A stretch of DNA of 64,000 nt from Sporolactobacillus shoreicorticis (GCF_024125445.1 NZ_JAMXWM010000021.1:1-64000), one strand, 5' to 3'; shown: positions 19,399 to 28,603, counted from the stretch's first letter. The notes: generated by a model not told the origin, from the sequence alone. Program-made: numbers and translations.

Positions 19399-20379
19399 TT
19401 AAAGCTGCTCCCCTCGTCTCAGTTTCACCGGCAGCATGTAATTTTTTTTGATGTCGGTGAAATCATTGTTTATTTCTTTTAAGAGCAGGTCGACGGCTAA
19501 TTGGGCCATGGCCCGAATGGGCTGAACGACGGTCGTTAGTTCGGGCAGACAGGTTGTAACCGTTTCCGTTCCGTCATAGCCGATAATAAAAATATCCTTT
19601 TTTCGGTTTCTGACCATACTGAGTGCGATTGCGGCGGTAATATCATCGCTGAGAAACATGCCGTCAAGGTCGGGATGTTCGTCTAAAATTGATGAAAGCA
19701 TCTGTTGTTTGGTTTCCGTGTCAAAAGGAAGTTCCACTGTATATGTTTTAAAAGGCAGTCCGTGCTCCGCAAGTACATCTTCATACCCTTTTCGCCGCTG
19801 ATAGCTGGACGGTGCCTCATGCTGCGGTGCACTGTTAATGTGGATCGTCTTGGTCCGACCTTGACGCAGCAATTCCTCCGCGGCGATTCGTCCCCCTTGG
19901 TAATTATCGCTGCTTATAACCGTAATGGTGTCAGAAACTTTGCGGTCAATAGCAACAATGGGCAGGTGCGCGCGCTGATAAGTGTCAATGCCGACATTAT
20001 GGGCACCGACGATCATTCCGTCCACTTGGTTGGCAAGCAGCATATTCAAATACTTCGTTTCTTTATCTGCCTGATCCATTGTATTGCAAATAAGGACTTT
20101 ATAGTTTTTTTCAGATAATATGTTTTCAATATGAAAGACGATTTCTCCATAGAAGGGGTGACCTGTTGTCGGGAAAATGAGCCCGATGAAATGTGTCTTG
20201 CTGACAAAGAGCGAGCGTGCGATTTCATTTGGATGATAGTTTAGCTGCTCGATGGCTTCATTCACACGCTGCCTTGTCTTATCACTGATCGCACCTCGGT
20301 TGTTGAGCACACGTGAAACGGTTGTCGGTGAGACGCCAGCGAGTTTCGCCACGTCTTCTAGTTTTGGTTTTTCTGTCAC
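19399..20379 (-). CDS. LacI-family regulator, paralog of ScrR
   Basis: A 326-aa LacI/GalR repressor. The helix-turn-helix LEDVAKLAGVSPTTVSRVLN is followed by NYHPNEIARSL (hinge) and a sugar-binding domain. It shares many identical blocks with the ScrR at 4503-5495 (LNMLLANQVDGMIVGAHN, DTI-VISSDNYQG, IIGYDGTE, ELTTV-QPI, the ML-PVKL-R end), so the two are clear paralogs. The start is GTG 20379, nine bases after GAGGAGGA; a longer reading frame upstream has no ribosome site. No sugar genes adjoin it, so its target is elsewhere or it cross-regulates the scr locus. Confidence 0.87.
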   Translation of the reverse strand: MTEKPKLEDVAKLAGVSPTTVSRVLNNRGAISDKTRQRVNEAIEQLNYHPNEIARSLFVSKTHFIGLIFPTTGHPFYGEIVFHIENILSEKNYKVLICNTMDQADKETKYLNMLLANQVDGMIVGAHNVGIDTYQRAHLPIVAIDRKVSDTITVISSDNYQGGRIAAEELLRQGRTKTIHINSAPQHEAPSSYQRRKGYEDVLAEHGLPFKTYTVELPFDTETKQQMLSSILDEHPDLDGMFLSDDITAAIALSMVRNRKKDIFIIGYDGTETVTTCLPELTTVVQPIRAMAQLAVDLLLKEINNDFTDIKKNYMLPVKLRRGEQL

Positions 20380-20519
20380 AATCGAAGTCCTCCTCATTGG
20401 CATGGGTGTTCTTGTGATTTCTTTAAATAAATGGATAAATTTCCTTCTTTTACTAGTATAGCGCATTTTTTTATTAAAAAAGGGTTTGTCGCGTACTTTC
20501 CGATGATTGAAAACAAAAG

Positions 20520-20556
20520 AAAAATTCCTGCCGTGGTGAGGGCAGGAATTTTTTTA
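20520..20556. terminator. terminator downstream of the cycA-like gene
   Basis: AAATTCCTGCC pairs with GGCAGGAATTT around an 8-base loop and is flanked by A and T runs. On the minus strand it ends the amino-acid permease transcript. Confidence 0.85.
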
Positions 20557-20568
20557 ATGCTTTGTGAG

Positions 20569-21918
20569 TCAGATGTCGGCTTTTTTCTTGCGATGAAGCA
20601 AGTAGGCGATGGCAAGAATCAGGAACCAGACCGGAGTGACAAAAAGCGCAACACGTGTGTCGGCAGCCATACCGATCAAGATAAGCAAAAAGATAAAGAA
20701 AGCGAGAATGACCCAATTGATGAATGGTGCGAACGGCGCTTTGAATTTTGAAGCACGGGACAGATCCGGACGCTTTTTCAAATAAATAATATGAGCCACC
20801 AAGATAACGCCCCACACCCATATAAAACAAATAGCGCTAATGCTGGTGACAAGTGTGAACACAATATCGGGCAGGAAGTAATTAAGAATAACGCCAACCG
20901 AGAGAGCGAGTGTAGAGCTCATGAGTGCGGTACTTGGAACGGCGCTTTTGCCCAGGACGGAAAAGCTCTTTGGTGCATTGCCAACGCGTCCGAGTGAGAA
21001 AAGCATGCGGCTTGTCGAGAACAGGCCGCTGTTGCATGCGGAGGCAGCCGAAGTGAGCACAACAAAATTAATGATGCCGGCTGCGGCAGGAATACCCACA
21101 AGTGTAAAAACCTTAACAAAGGGACTGTTATCCGCGTTCAGCTGTGTCCACGGAATGATGCAGAGAATGACAAACAGTGCGCCGATGTAAAAGAGCAGGA
21201 CACGGATCGGCAGGCTGTTAATTGCGCGCGGTATGTTCTTTTCTGGGTCAGCGGTTTCAGCAGCGGTTACCCCGACAAGTTCAATACCGACAAAGGAAAA
21301 GACTGCCATCTGGAAACCGAGGAAGAAACCGTTAATGCCATGCGGGAACAATCCGCCGTACGACCAGAGATTTTGAATGGAGGCATGTCCGGTATCAGTT
21401 TTGAATCCGACAATGATCATAATTAATCCAAGAAGGATAAGGGCAATAATTGTAATGACCTTTATAATAGCGAACCAAAATTCGATCTCACCAAACATTT
21501 TTACTGTAAGTAAGTTCAATAGTGTCAAAACGATAAGGCATAGAAAAGCCGGAAGCCATTGAGGCACGTTAAACCAAAATTGTATGTACTTACCAACCGC
21601 AGTAATATCAGCCATAGCCGTCATAATCCAGCAGAACCAGTAGGTCCAGCCGGTTACAAAGCCGGCCCATGGACCAAGATATTCTACAGCAAAATCTGTG
21701 AACGATGTATAGGCCGTATTTGACAGCAGCAGTTCACCCAGCGAGCGCATAACAAAAAATAGTGCGACTCCGATGATCAAGTAGGCAAACAGAATAGACG
21801 GTCCGGCTAAATGGATTGCTTTTCCCGATCCGAGGAATAGTCCGGTACCAATGGCACCACCAATTGCAATCAATTGAATGTGGCGATTTTTCAGCTTTCT
21901 TTCCAGTTGTTGTGTCAC
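20569..21918 (-). CDS. cycA: D-serine/D-alanine/glycine-type amino acid permease
   Basis: Proton-coupled amino-acid transporter of the APC superfamily (AAT group), 449 aa with about twelve hydrophobic segments. The N-terminus reads NRHIQLIAIGGAIGTGLF, the family signature, and TGWTYWFCW, ATVKMFGE-like and FVGIELVG-TAAET segments match E. coli CycA closely. The start is GTG, about nine bases after GGAAGGA. It is monocistronic with a terminator downstream. Substrates are probably small neutral amino acids such as glycine, D-alanine and D-serine; related permeases with proline or GABA specificity remain possible. Confidence 0.87.
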   Translation of the reverse strand: MTQQLERKLKNRHIQLIAIGGAIGTGLFLGSGKAIHLAGPSILFAYLIIGVALFFVMRSLGELLLSNTAYTSFTDFAVEYLGPWAGFVTGWTYWFCWIMTAMADITAVGKYIQFWFNVPQWLPAFLCLIVLTLLNLLTVKMFGEIEFWFAIIKVITIIALILLGLIMIIVGFKTDTGHASIQNLWSYGGLFPHGINGFFLGFQMAVFSFVGIELVGVTAAETADPEKNIPRAINSLPIRVLLFYIGALFVILCIIPWTQLNADNSPFVKVFTLVGIPAAAGIINFVVLTSAASACNSGLFSTSRMLFSLGRVGNAPKSFSVLGKSAVPSTALMSSTLALSVGVILNYFLPDIVFTLVTSISAICFIWVWGVILVAHIIYLKKRPDLSRASKFKAPFAPFINWVILAFFIFLLILIGMAADTRVALFVTPVWFLILAIAYLLHRKKKADI

Positions 21919-22109
21919 TTCTTCATTTCCTTCCTGTTTACAGTCTCTATTTTTTGTGTTTCCAACGATTATTTGTGTGCAGACAGTGTTTTTTTATTAT
22001 AGCAAATTGAATGTCAAAATTAACTGGAAGTTTAAACGTAAGAATTTCTTTGTAATAAAACAGTGTTATGTTATACTGACTTCAGTATTAGGGAAATGGG
22101 GAATCATTT

Positions 22110-22778
22110 ATGGAAGATGAATTGATTGCCAAGAAAGATTTACTGGAAATAACCGGAATTTCATATGGGCAGCTATATCGCTGGAAAAGAAAGAAGCTGA
22201 TTCCGGAAACGTGGTTCATCCGTAAAGCCACGTTTACCGGTCAGGAGACCTTTTTTCCGAAAGCTAAGATTCTGAAGCGTGTCCAATCCATTTCAGAGTT
22301 GAAGGATACACTGTCACTTGATGAGCTTGCTGAACGTTTTTCCCCACAGTCGGTTACAAAAATAGTTTTATCCGAAGTAGAATTGCTTGATCGAAACATT
22401 GTTTCGGAAATGACGCTCGCTATTTTCAAGGAATTCGGCTCCGCGCGGCATTCTTTCGATTTTCATGACTTGCTGGCCATGTTCCTTCTTGATCACTTGC
22501 TGAAAGCGGGTCAAATGAATCGCGCCGAAGCAAATGATTTGCTGAATGTACTGAAGGAAAGCAGCCATAAAATTTACGACAAGAACAGTTGTCTCTATTT
22601 TATTCGAAAGATGGGCGTTTCCATAGTATTCATTGCCGCAGATGATGTGACACTTTATTTTGACGGGGGCGTGAAGGTTATTGACAGGCAACTGATTTCT
22701 GCGAGTGTTGAGGTACTCAAAGCGTGTATTGAACAATCCGATCAGGATGAGAATTCAAAGGGGGACGCGCAGTCATGA
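22110..22778 (+). CDS. yhbD: YhbD-like DUF4004 protein with MerR-type DNA-binding N-terminus
   Basis: A 222-aa cytoplasmic protein. Residues 5-60 resemble the MerR winged helix (IAKKDLLEITGISYGQLYRWKR) and the remainder is a helical domain of unknown function. In Bacillus subtilis the homolog YhbD heads an operon with two bactofilins, and the same order is conserved here. GGGGAA precedes the ATG. Its stop overlaps the next start as ATGA, so it is translationally coupled. It may regulate or localise the bactofilins; no experimental role is implied by the sequence. Confidence 0.82.
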   Translation: MEDELIAKKDLLEITGISYGQLYRWKRKKLIPETWFIRKATFTGQETFFPKAKILKRVQSISELKDTLSLDELAERFSPQSVTKIVLSEVELLDRNIVSEMTLAIFKEFGSARHSFDFHDLLAMFLLDHLLKAGQMNRAEANDLLNVLKESSHKIYDKNSCLYFIRKMGVSIVFIAADDVTLYFDGGVKVIDRQLISASVEVLKACIEQSDQDENSKGDAQS

Positions 22779-23503
22779 ACCAAAAATCAAGGCAGAATAT
22801 GAAAGTTATGGGTGAGACACAATCGGAGGGCGGTGTGTTTGACCAAGTACGCATTATGGGTGAGTGCACGATTACCGGTTCCGTTGAAGCGAATTCATGT
22901 AAAGTGATGGGCGAATGCGTGGTGTCAGGCGATCTTTGCAGTGATTATTTCCGTAATATGGGCGAAGCGGCCATTGATGGCAGGCTGGCAGCTGCAGAGT
23001 CTCGGTTTATGGGCGAGACACGTGTCAAAGGAGATTGCGCGTTGAAGAAATCATCCATCTACGGAGAATTATTTGCCGGACGGAATCTCACGGGTGAAGA
23101 CTTGACGGTGCGCGGAATGCTTCACGTGGCAGGCGATGTGTCTCTGGAGACTCTTGATATGCGCGGCGGAATATATGTTGAAGGGATGCTTAATTGTGAT
23201 GATGTTTCCATTACGCTGAAAATTAACACAGATCATTATGTGAATGAAATCGGCGCCGGACGTGTCTCGATAAAGCGAAAACATGCGCTGTTCAGTGCCG
23301 CACCGACAAAGCATTTTCGTGCGGAAACGATTGAAGGCGACCATGTTTCTTTAGAGTTTACTGAAGCCAAAGTTGTTCGCGGTGTCGATGTGGAAATTGC
23401 GGACGGCTGTTCGATTGGCCGCGTTGAGTACTCCGGATTCTATAAAACAAGTGGTCATTTTGATGTTGGTCAGGTAGTTCGTTTAGATCATAAGACAAAT
23501 TAA
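22775..23503 (+). CDS. bacE: bactofilin-family polymer-forming protein 1
   Basis: A 242-aa cytoskeletal protein of the bactofilin (DUF583) family. It has short beta-helix repeats containing recurring MGE/MGETR turns (KVMGETQSEGG, IMGECTITG, VMGECVVSG, FMGETRVKG) and a longer C-terminal extension (NEIGAGRVSIKRK, then ETIEGDHVSLEFTEAKVVRG) shared with the next protein. It lies between yhbD and its paralog. B. subtilis BacE/BacF assemble into dynamic membrane-associated structures needed for flagellar assembly; whether that holds in this organism is inference. GGGGGAC precedes the start, which overlaps yhbD. Confidence 0.87.
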   Translation: MNQKSRQNMKVMGETQSEGGVFDQVRIMGECTITGSVEANSCKVMGECVVSGDLCSDYFRNMGEAAIDGRLAAAESRFMGETRVKGDCALKKSSIYGELFAGRNLTGEDLTVRGMLHVAGDVSLETLDMRGGIYVEGMLNCDDVSITLKINTDHYVNEIGAGRVSIKRKHALFSAAPTKHFRAETIEGDHVSLEFTEAKVVRGVDVEIADGCSIGRVEYSGFYKTSGHFDVGQVVRLDHKTN

Positions 23504-23531
23504 ATTCATTTTGAAATGGAGATGAATGAGA

Positions 23532-24257
23532 ATGGCTGAGGAAAAGAAGAATTTATCCATTTTAGGTTCCGGAAGTGCGTCCGGAGGTTGTTATGAGGAT
23601 GTGAAGATCAGCGGCAGCGGTAAAATTCAGGGCGACTTAATTTGTAACAGTGTGACGATTAACGGTTCAGGCCTCATCGGCGGCGATGTAAAAGCGGCAG
23701 ATGTTGTGATCAGCGGATCGGCCGTTATAGAAAAGCGATTCATTGCTGAGTCAATTACCGTCAATGGTTCATGCAAAGCAAAAGGAGATGTCTCTGGGGA
23801 ACGGATTCAGATCAGCGGCAGAGCCAAGGTACTTGGAGCCATTCATAGTGAAAGGTGCACGGTTTCAGGAATTTTGTCGGTTGACGGTGATTTAGAGGCA
23901 GAGGAATTTGTTGCGGAAGGTCCGGTGAAAATCGGCGGATTATGCAGCGCTGAGCGCATTGACATGACCTTGTCCGGCATGGCTTCCCATATCAAGGAAA
24001 TCGGATGCGGGATCTTGACCGTGCGACGCCGATTTGTGCCCGCCCTGCTCGAACCGCTTTTGACCGCTTTCGGCAGAAAAAAACTGATTGCCGACACGAT
24101 TGAAGGCGACCATATCGCTCTTGAAGATACGGAAGCAAAAGTCGTAAGAGGAAATCACGTGTCAATTGGCGCAGGCTGTTCCATCGGGCGTGTCTATTAT
24201 AAGAGTGAATACAAAAAAGATGATAAGGCGACTGTGCGGTCGGCAGTTAAGGAATAA
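23532..24257 (+). CDS. bacF: bactofilin-family polymer-forming protein 2
   Basis: A 241-aa paralog of the preceding protein. The first half is beta-helix repeats with ISGSG/INGSG turns (VKISGSGKIQG, VTINGSGLIGG, VVISGSAVIE). The C-terminal half carries the shared block DTIEGDHIALEDTEAKVVRG and a GCSIGRV end. ATG 23532 is chosen because GGAGAT is 8 bases away; an in-frame ATG two codons earlier is too close. The two bactofilins presumably co-assemble. It is the last gene of the yhbD-bacE-bacF unit; the glycosylase gene 23 bases on may be co-transcribed. Confidence 0.87.
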   Translation: MAEEKKNLSILGSGSASGGCYEDVKISGSGKIQGDLICNSVTINGSGLIGGDVKAADVVISGSAVIEKRFIAESITVNGSCKAKGDVSGERIQISGRAKVLGAIHSERCTVSGILSVDGDLEAEEFVAEGPVKIGGLCSAERIDMTLSGMASHIKEIGCGILTVRRRFVPALLEPLLTAFGRKKLIADTIEGDHIALEDTEAKVVRGNHVSIGAGCSIGRVYYKSEYKKDDKATVRSAVKE

Positions 24258-24280
24258 CAGAATCAGAAAGGAGGGAATTA

Positions 24281-24793
24281 ATGAATACAAATGAGCCCAT
24301 TTATTCGATGCCAAAAATGATTGGAAAAGATGCGCATGTTCTGATTTTGGGGTCAATGCCCGGCGCTCAATCCCTGGCGAAGCAGCAATACTATGCCAAT
24401 TCGCGGAATCAATTCTGGAGGATCATGTATGCACTTTTTAACGAAGAATATTCGAATCCGTCCTATGCCGAGAAAACGGAATTTGTTAAGAAGCATCAAA
24501 TTGCTCTGTGGGATTCAATCCACTACTGCAAGCGCAGGGGCAGCCTGGACTCTGCAATTAAAGACGAAGAACCCAACGATATTCCCAGCCTGCTTCGCGA
24601 GCATCCGGACATCCGAGTAATTGCTTTTAACGGAAGCAAGTCTTTCGCGGTATTCAAGAAGCATTTTAAATCGGGGATCCCATCCCGTATAGACTTGATT
24701 AAAATGCCGTCGACCAGTCCGACACCTTCCCGATATCCAAAAACAATGGATGAGAAGATCGAGGACTGGTCGAAAATAAAAAATTACTTATAA
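24281..24793 (+). CDS. DNA-deoxyinosine glycosylase (uracil-DNA glycosylase superfamily)
   Basis: A 170-aa base-excision repair enzyme predicted to remove hypoxanthine from deaminated adenine in DNA. Family marks are LILGSMPGAQSLAKQQYYAN (the active-site loop near residues 21-40), NQFWRIMYALF, ALWDSIHYCKRRGSLDSAI, IAFNGSKSF and the closing LPSTSP-like KMPSTSPTPSRY. AAAGGAGGG sits before the ATG. It follows bacF closely and could be read from the same promoter. It ends 5 bases before a convergent gene with no obvious terminator between. Confidence 0.85.
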   Translation: MNTNEPIYSMPKMIGKDAHVLILGSMPGAQSLAKQQYYANSRNQFWRIMYALFNEEYSNPSYAEKTEFVKKHQIALWDSIHYCKRRGSLDSAIKDEEPNDIPSLLREHPDIRVIAFNGSKSFAVFKKHFKSGIPSRIDLIKMPSTSPTPSRYPKTMDEKIEDWSKIKNYL

Positions 24794-24798
24794 ACCGT

Positions 24799-25161
24799 TT
24801 AGTTTGGAAGGATTTGTAAAGCAGTGACAACTCCGAAAAAGACAGTCAGAAAAATAACTGAGGAGAGTGAGAACAGATATCGTCTTTTCTCGCGATCGTA
24901 CTTCCATTCCATTAGAGCGCGCAGCGCATTGGCCAGCGCTACATAGATGATGACGACCATGGGCGCAGCATTGAAGAAAAAAAGAGCAATGAGGAATAAA
25001 AGGAACAAAACAGCTTCTAAGCTGGAATGAATTCTGTTGATCGGCCGATAGATCCAGCCTTTGCTTTCCGCGATGTTATACTTTTTTTTAAGGTAGCGAT
25101 CCACGAGCAAATTTACTGCGAAAAAAATGATCCCGGTAAAGACAAAAGGAAGAATTTTCAT
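24799..25161 (-). CDS. DUF4181 membrane protein
   Basis: A 120-aa integral membrane protein with four hydrophobic stretches (about residues 4-22, 48-64, 66-84 and 100-116) and the conserved block KGWIYRPINRIHSSLEA typical of DUF4181 proteins of Bacillota. The start is the ATG six bases after GAGGTG; the three codons upstream have no ribosome site. It is downstream of the amidohydrolase gene in the same direction (42 bases) and may be on its mRNA in reverse order of importance. The function of the family is unknown. Confidence 0.72.
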   Translation of the reverse strand: MKILPFVFTGIIFFAVNLLVDRYLKKKYNIAESKGWIYRPINRIHSSLEAVLFLLFLIALFFFNAAPMVVIIYVALANALRALMEWKYDREKRRYLFSLSSVIFLTVFFGVVTALQILPN

Positions 25162-25203
25162 AAGGAGCACCTCTTATTGAGTCAGAAAATATAAAACAAC
25201 TGT

Positions 25204-26790
25204 TTATTTTTCAAAAACAATTCGTTCGTTCACAATCGTTTTGCGTATGATGATGCTGCGCAGGTCGGCCGGATCAATGAAAAAAGGATCTTGATCGAGA
25301 ACGGTGAAATCAGCGGCTTTGCCGATCTCAATCGTACCGTGTGCAACATCCTGACCGCATGCGGCGGCGCTCCCTGTGGTGTAGAGAGAAATGGCTTCAA
25401 AAATACTCAATGCTTCTTCCGGAAAATAGCGTTTTCCATTCAAGTCTATATTACATGTACGGGTTACCGCCGCATGAATGGCCAAGAAAGGGTTAGGTAC
25501 TTCAATCGGCGCGTCGCTGCCGCCGGCAACTGTGAATCCCTTTTTCCGGATTGTTTTCCATGCAAAAGCGAGCGGCGGGAAGGTCGGTCCGAGAACGTCA
25601 AGCGCCCATGGCAGATCGCTGCTCATGAATTGCGGCTGAATATCAAAAAGAAGTGGCATGTTTTGCGCCGCGTCCAGCATATACGGGCGCAGCCATGGCG
25701 TATGAATCATGCGATCCTTTTGCCCCGGAAGCGGTGGGTATTTTTTTAAGACATGGATTACCTTCTGAAAGGCGCGGTCGCCAATGATGTGAATCGCGAC
25801 CGGCAGCTGCGCTGCGCGCGCCTGGCGAACAAGATGCTCAAACGCATCGTCCTGATGGAATTTTAAACCGTAATTACCGGGTTCTCCGGCATAGGGTTTC
25901 GTCATCAATGCAGTGTGAGAGCCGACCGTACCGTCATAAAAGATTTTCATCGCGCCAAGTGCGACAAATGGTCCGGATGTCCTGAGTTCTTGCGGCGCTT
26001 GAAGGCAAGCATCTAATTCTCTGTGATGAACCAGCAGATGCGCTCGGAATGGAAAATCTTCATTGATGGTGCTGCGGAATGCGCGCACGGTGCCTTCAAA
26101 CCCATTGAAATAATGGAGATCTTCCGAATGCGCGCCAACAAGCCCCTTTTTCCATAAATCTTTCACGGCTAGCTTAATCAGCCGCTCCAGCTCTTCCTGA
26201 CTTTCAGTAGGAAATTGATCAATGGCAAGCATCGAAGCCTCATCGCGCAGGACTCCTGTCGGTATTCCATCTCCGTCCAAGTCAATCATTCCGCCGCCTT
26301 CAAATACTTGGCCGCGCTTGAGCCCTATTTCTTTTATGAACGGAGTATTGATACTTACGGTATGATAGTCAATCCGGCGCACGAGAATCGGATGCACATC
26401 GCTGATCGTGTCCAAGTCGCGCCGCGTCAGCAACTGCGTGCTGTCGCTTAAATTGTTGTCGTCATAGCCTTCGACAAACAGCCATTCCTTGTCTTTTAAC
26501 TGAGCAGCTCGTTCATTAATTGCCTCCAAACATGCTTTTTTCGTTGGATAGCCGTAAAGATTCAAGCGATCTAATGCCTGTGCGTACCAGAGCAAGTGCA
26601 GGTGACTGTCAACAAATCCGGGGAAAACGATTCCACCCTGAAGATCAACCATTTCCGCATTCCGTTCTTGAGCAATAGCGGCAGCGTCCTGATCTAAAGC
26701 AATGATCTTCTCTTTATCGGTGAGTACGTGTGTCGCAGTCTGCCCGGGTTTGTTCATGATGTAAAATTTCCCGTTCATCCATAGTTTCAT
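25204..26790 (-). CDS. metal-dependent amidohydrolase (YtcJ-like)
   Basis: A 528-aa cytoplasmic hydrolase of the amidohydrolase superfamily (TIM barrel). The metal site begins with FPGFVDSHLHL, continues with the mid-barrel His in VAIHIIGDRAF and ends with the Asp in VAGGSDAPIEVPNPF. Flanking beta-sandwich segments (MKLWMNGKFYIM at the N-terminus, IGKAADFTVLDQDPF at the C-terminus) are typical of YtcJ/imidazolonepropionase-like proteins. The start is the ATG after GAGGTG with a 6-base gap; fifteen upstream codons are open but lack a ribosome site. The substrate is unknown (amide, carbamate or ester). The neighbours give no pathway. Confidence 0.85.
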   Translation of the reverse strand: MKLWMNGKFYIMNKPGQTATHVLTDKEKIIALDQDAAAIAQERNAEMVDLQGGIVFPGFVDSHLHLLWYAQALDRLNLYGYPTKKACLEAINERAAQLKDKEWLFVEGYDDNNLSDSTQLLTRRDLDTISDVHPILVRRIDYHTVSINTPFIKEIGLKRGQVFEGGGMIDLDGDGIPTGVLRDEASMLAIDQFPTESQEELERLIKLAVKDLWKKGLVGAHSEDLHYFNGFEGTVRAFRSTINEDFPFRAHLLVHHRELDACLQAPQELRTSGPFVALGAMKIFYDGTVGSHTALMTKPYAGEPGNYGLKFHQDDAFEHLVRQARAAQLPVAIHIIGDRAFQKVIHVLKKYPPLPGQKDRMIHTPWLRPYMLDAAQNMPLLFDIQPQFMSSDLPWALDVLGPTFPPLAFAWKTIRKKGFTVAGGSDAPIEVPNPFLAIHAAVTRTCNIDLNGKRYFPEEALSIFEAISLYTTGSAAACGQDVAHGTIEIGKAADFTVLDQDPFFIDPADLRSIIIRKTIVNERIVFEK

Positions 26791-27023
26791 TGATGGCACC
26801 TCGCTCTGATACTGTCTGGTATTTATTCTATTCAACCATAAGGGAAAAACCGCCGATACACAACCTTGAACGTTCCTTTTACCCGTCCATTTACGAAATG
26901 ATTTTGCGATAGGATAGAAATCATCTGCTAAGATCGGTATAATAGCAGTACTGTAGATAAGAACGTGACGACTTGCATGGCGGTCGCAACAGAACTGTCT
27001 CGAAAAAAGTGAGGGATTTATAT

Positions 27024-28208
27024 ATGATTGCTGAGGAATTTAAACAAATGCTCGGTCAGAAGTCGGTGATTCGTGAACTGTCGGAGTATGCTGCCGAACG
27101 AGCGAAACAAGTAGGTTATGAAAACGTCTTTGATTATAGTTTAGGTAATCCGTCAGTATCGGTTCCCCGCGCATTTACCGATAAGCTGATCGAACTTGCA
27201 TCAAGCGAAGATTCAATGGCCGTTCACGGATACAGTCCAAGCCTTGGAATCACCTCTGTTCGTGAAAAGGTTGCTGCTTCGCTTTCTGAGCGATTCGGCC
27301 TTAATTACAAGAAAGAACATATTTTTATGACATCCGGAGCGGCAGGCGCACTGGCTCATGCATTGCGTGCTGTTGTGACCGCAGGCGATGAAGTGATTAC
27401 TTTTGCACCGTTTTTCCCGGAATATACGCCTTATGTGCACGGCCTTGGCGCTGTCCTGAAGGTTGTTCCGCCAGATACAGAAACGATGCAAATCAACTTC
27501 GAGGCTTTTGAGAAAATGTTCTCGTCGAAGGTTGCTGCCGTATTGATTAATACACCGAACAATCCTTCGGGAGCCGTGTATTCAACGGAAACGATTAAGA
27601 AGCTCGCCGCCTTTCTATCGGAAAAAGAAAAAGAATACGGACATGATATTTATTTAATTTCGGACGAGCCGTACCGCGAGATTGTTTTTGAGCACGTGGA
27701 CGCACCTTACACTGCCCAATACTACACACATACAATTACATGCTATTCCTTCAGCAAGTCACTGTCGCTTCCGGGCGAGCGCATCGGCTATGTCGCCGTC
27801 AATCCGGATTGTCCGGATGCGGCGTTGATTATTACTATGTGCGGACAAATCTCGCGCGGCATCGGTCACAATTGTCCGCCTTCGCTGATTCAGCTTGCCG
27901 TTGCCCAAGTGCTCGACATGACCGCTGATCTGTCAGTTTACGAAACAAATATGAACATTCTTTATGACGGGCTGACAAAACTCGGCTTCTCATGCGTGAA
28001 ACCGGGCGGAACCTTCTATATCTTTCCGAAGGCGTTGGAGGATGATGCCGTCGCCTTCTGCAAACATGCGTTAAAGTATGATCTGATCCTTGTACCGGCA
28101 GACAGCTTCGGCTGTCCAGGCTATTTCCGTATGGCCTATTGTATCCCGACGGAAAAGGTAGAACGCTCGCTCACGGCGTTTGAAAAACTTGCTAAAGATT
28201 ATCAATGA
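27024..28208 (+). CDS. PLP-dependent class I/II aminotransferase
   Basis: Fold-type I aminotransferase, 394 aa. The Schiff-base lysine is Lys245 in YSFSKSLSLPGERIG. Other cofactor contacts are TSGAAGAL (phosphate), NTPNNPSG and SDEPYR, and the C-terminal Arg is in the GYFRMAYC segment. The start follows GAGGG by eight bases; seventeen upstream codons are open but not supported. It groups by eye with clostridial/Bacillota aspartate-type aminotransferases, but the amino-donor specificity cannot be set. A SAM riboswitch begins 70 bases after its stop and is separate from it. Confidence 0.88.
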   Translation: MIAEEFKQMLGQKSVIRELSEYAAERAKQVGYENVFDYSLGNPSVSVPRAFTDKLIELASSEDSMAVHGYSPSLGITSVREKVAASLSERFGLNYKKEHIFMTSGAAGALAHALRAVVTAGDEVITFAPFFPEYTPYVHGLGAVLKVVPPDTETMQINFEAFEKMFSSKVAAVLINTPNNPSGAVYSTETIKKLAAFLSEKEKEYGHDIYLISDEPYREIVFEHVDAPYTAQYYTHTITCYSFSKSLSLPGERIGYVAVNPDCPDAALIITMCGQISRGIGHNCPPSLIQLAVAQVLDMTADLSVYETNMNILYDGLTKLGFSCVKPGGTFYIFPKALEDDAVAFCKHALKYDLILVPADSFGCPGYFRMAYCIPTEKVERSLTAFEKLAKDYQ

Positions 28209-28244
28209 TTCATTGCTTTTGCATAGAGTGTTCGGCTGCTTCAA

Positions 28245-28272
28245 TTGTTAACATTCGTTATGATCATATAAT
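28245..28272 (+). promoter_or_regulatory. promoter of the orphan SAM riboswitch
   Basis: TTGTTA (28245-28250) and a perfect TATAAT (28267-28272) with a 16-base spacer place the start point about 7 bases before the riboswitch P1 helix. Confidence 0.75.
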
Positions 28273-28278
28273 GACTTA

Positions 28279-28448
28279 ATTGTTTAGCGAGAGAAGTGGA
28301 TGGGCTGGCCCAACGAAGCTTCAGCAACCTTGCCCAAAGTGGAGGGTGCTGAATCCATCAGGTGCGAATCTGGAAGATAGGCAATGTTTATGAATACCAG
28401 AAACGTAAACTCTCTTAGGCACGCACTGCGTTCATAGGAGGGTTTTTT
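28279..28448 (+). promoter_or_regulatory. SAM-I (S-box) riboswitch with terminator, no recognisable downstream gene
   Basis: The aptamer (28279-28385) carries the S-box core: AGAAGTGGATGGGCTGGCCC, then CGAAGCTTCAGCAACC, then GGTGCTGAATCC, closing with GAATCTGGAAGATAG. P1 is 8 bp (28279-28286 with 28378-28385, two G-U pairs). An 11-bp terminator stem (28407-28417 with 28435-28445) with a T run completes a normal OFF switch responding to S-adenosylmethionine. Downstream on this strand only about 180 bases remain before the 3' end of a convergent SDR gene, and there is no recognisable methionine gene. Confidence 0.92.
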
Positions 28449-28519
28449 AGTTGGCGTTTTGGTCTCAAATCCGGGCAGCATCTGAATATGTATCGAGTAA
28501 ACGGAAAAGAAGACACAAA

Positions 28520-28603
28520 ATGACAGAGAACATTCAAGAAAGAACATTCGCTGCGAATCAGATGGGAAGGCTTCCACCGCTCACCTTTTTTCAGTTTATA
28601 TAA
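28520..28603 (+). pseudogene. possible remnant of a SAM-riboswitch-controlled gene
   Basis: An open frame of 27 codons starts MTENIQERTFAANQMG and stops at 28601-28603. It is the only candidate coding region behind the SAM riboswitch, has only a poor purine-rich ribosome site, and matches nothing I recognise. It may be the first part of a deleted methionine- or sulfur-related gene, or chance. Confidence 0.3.
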
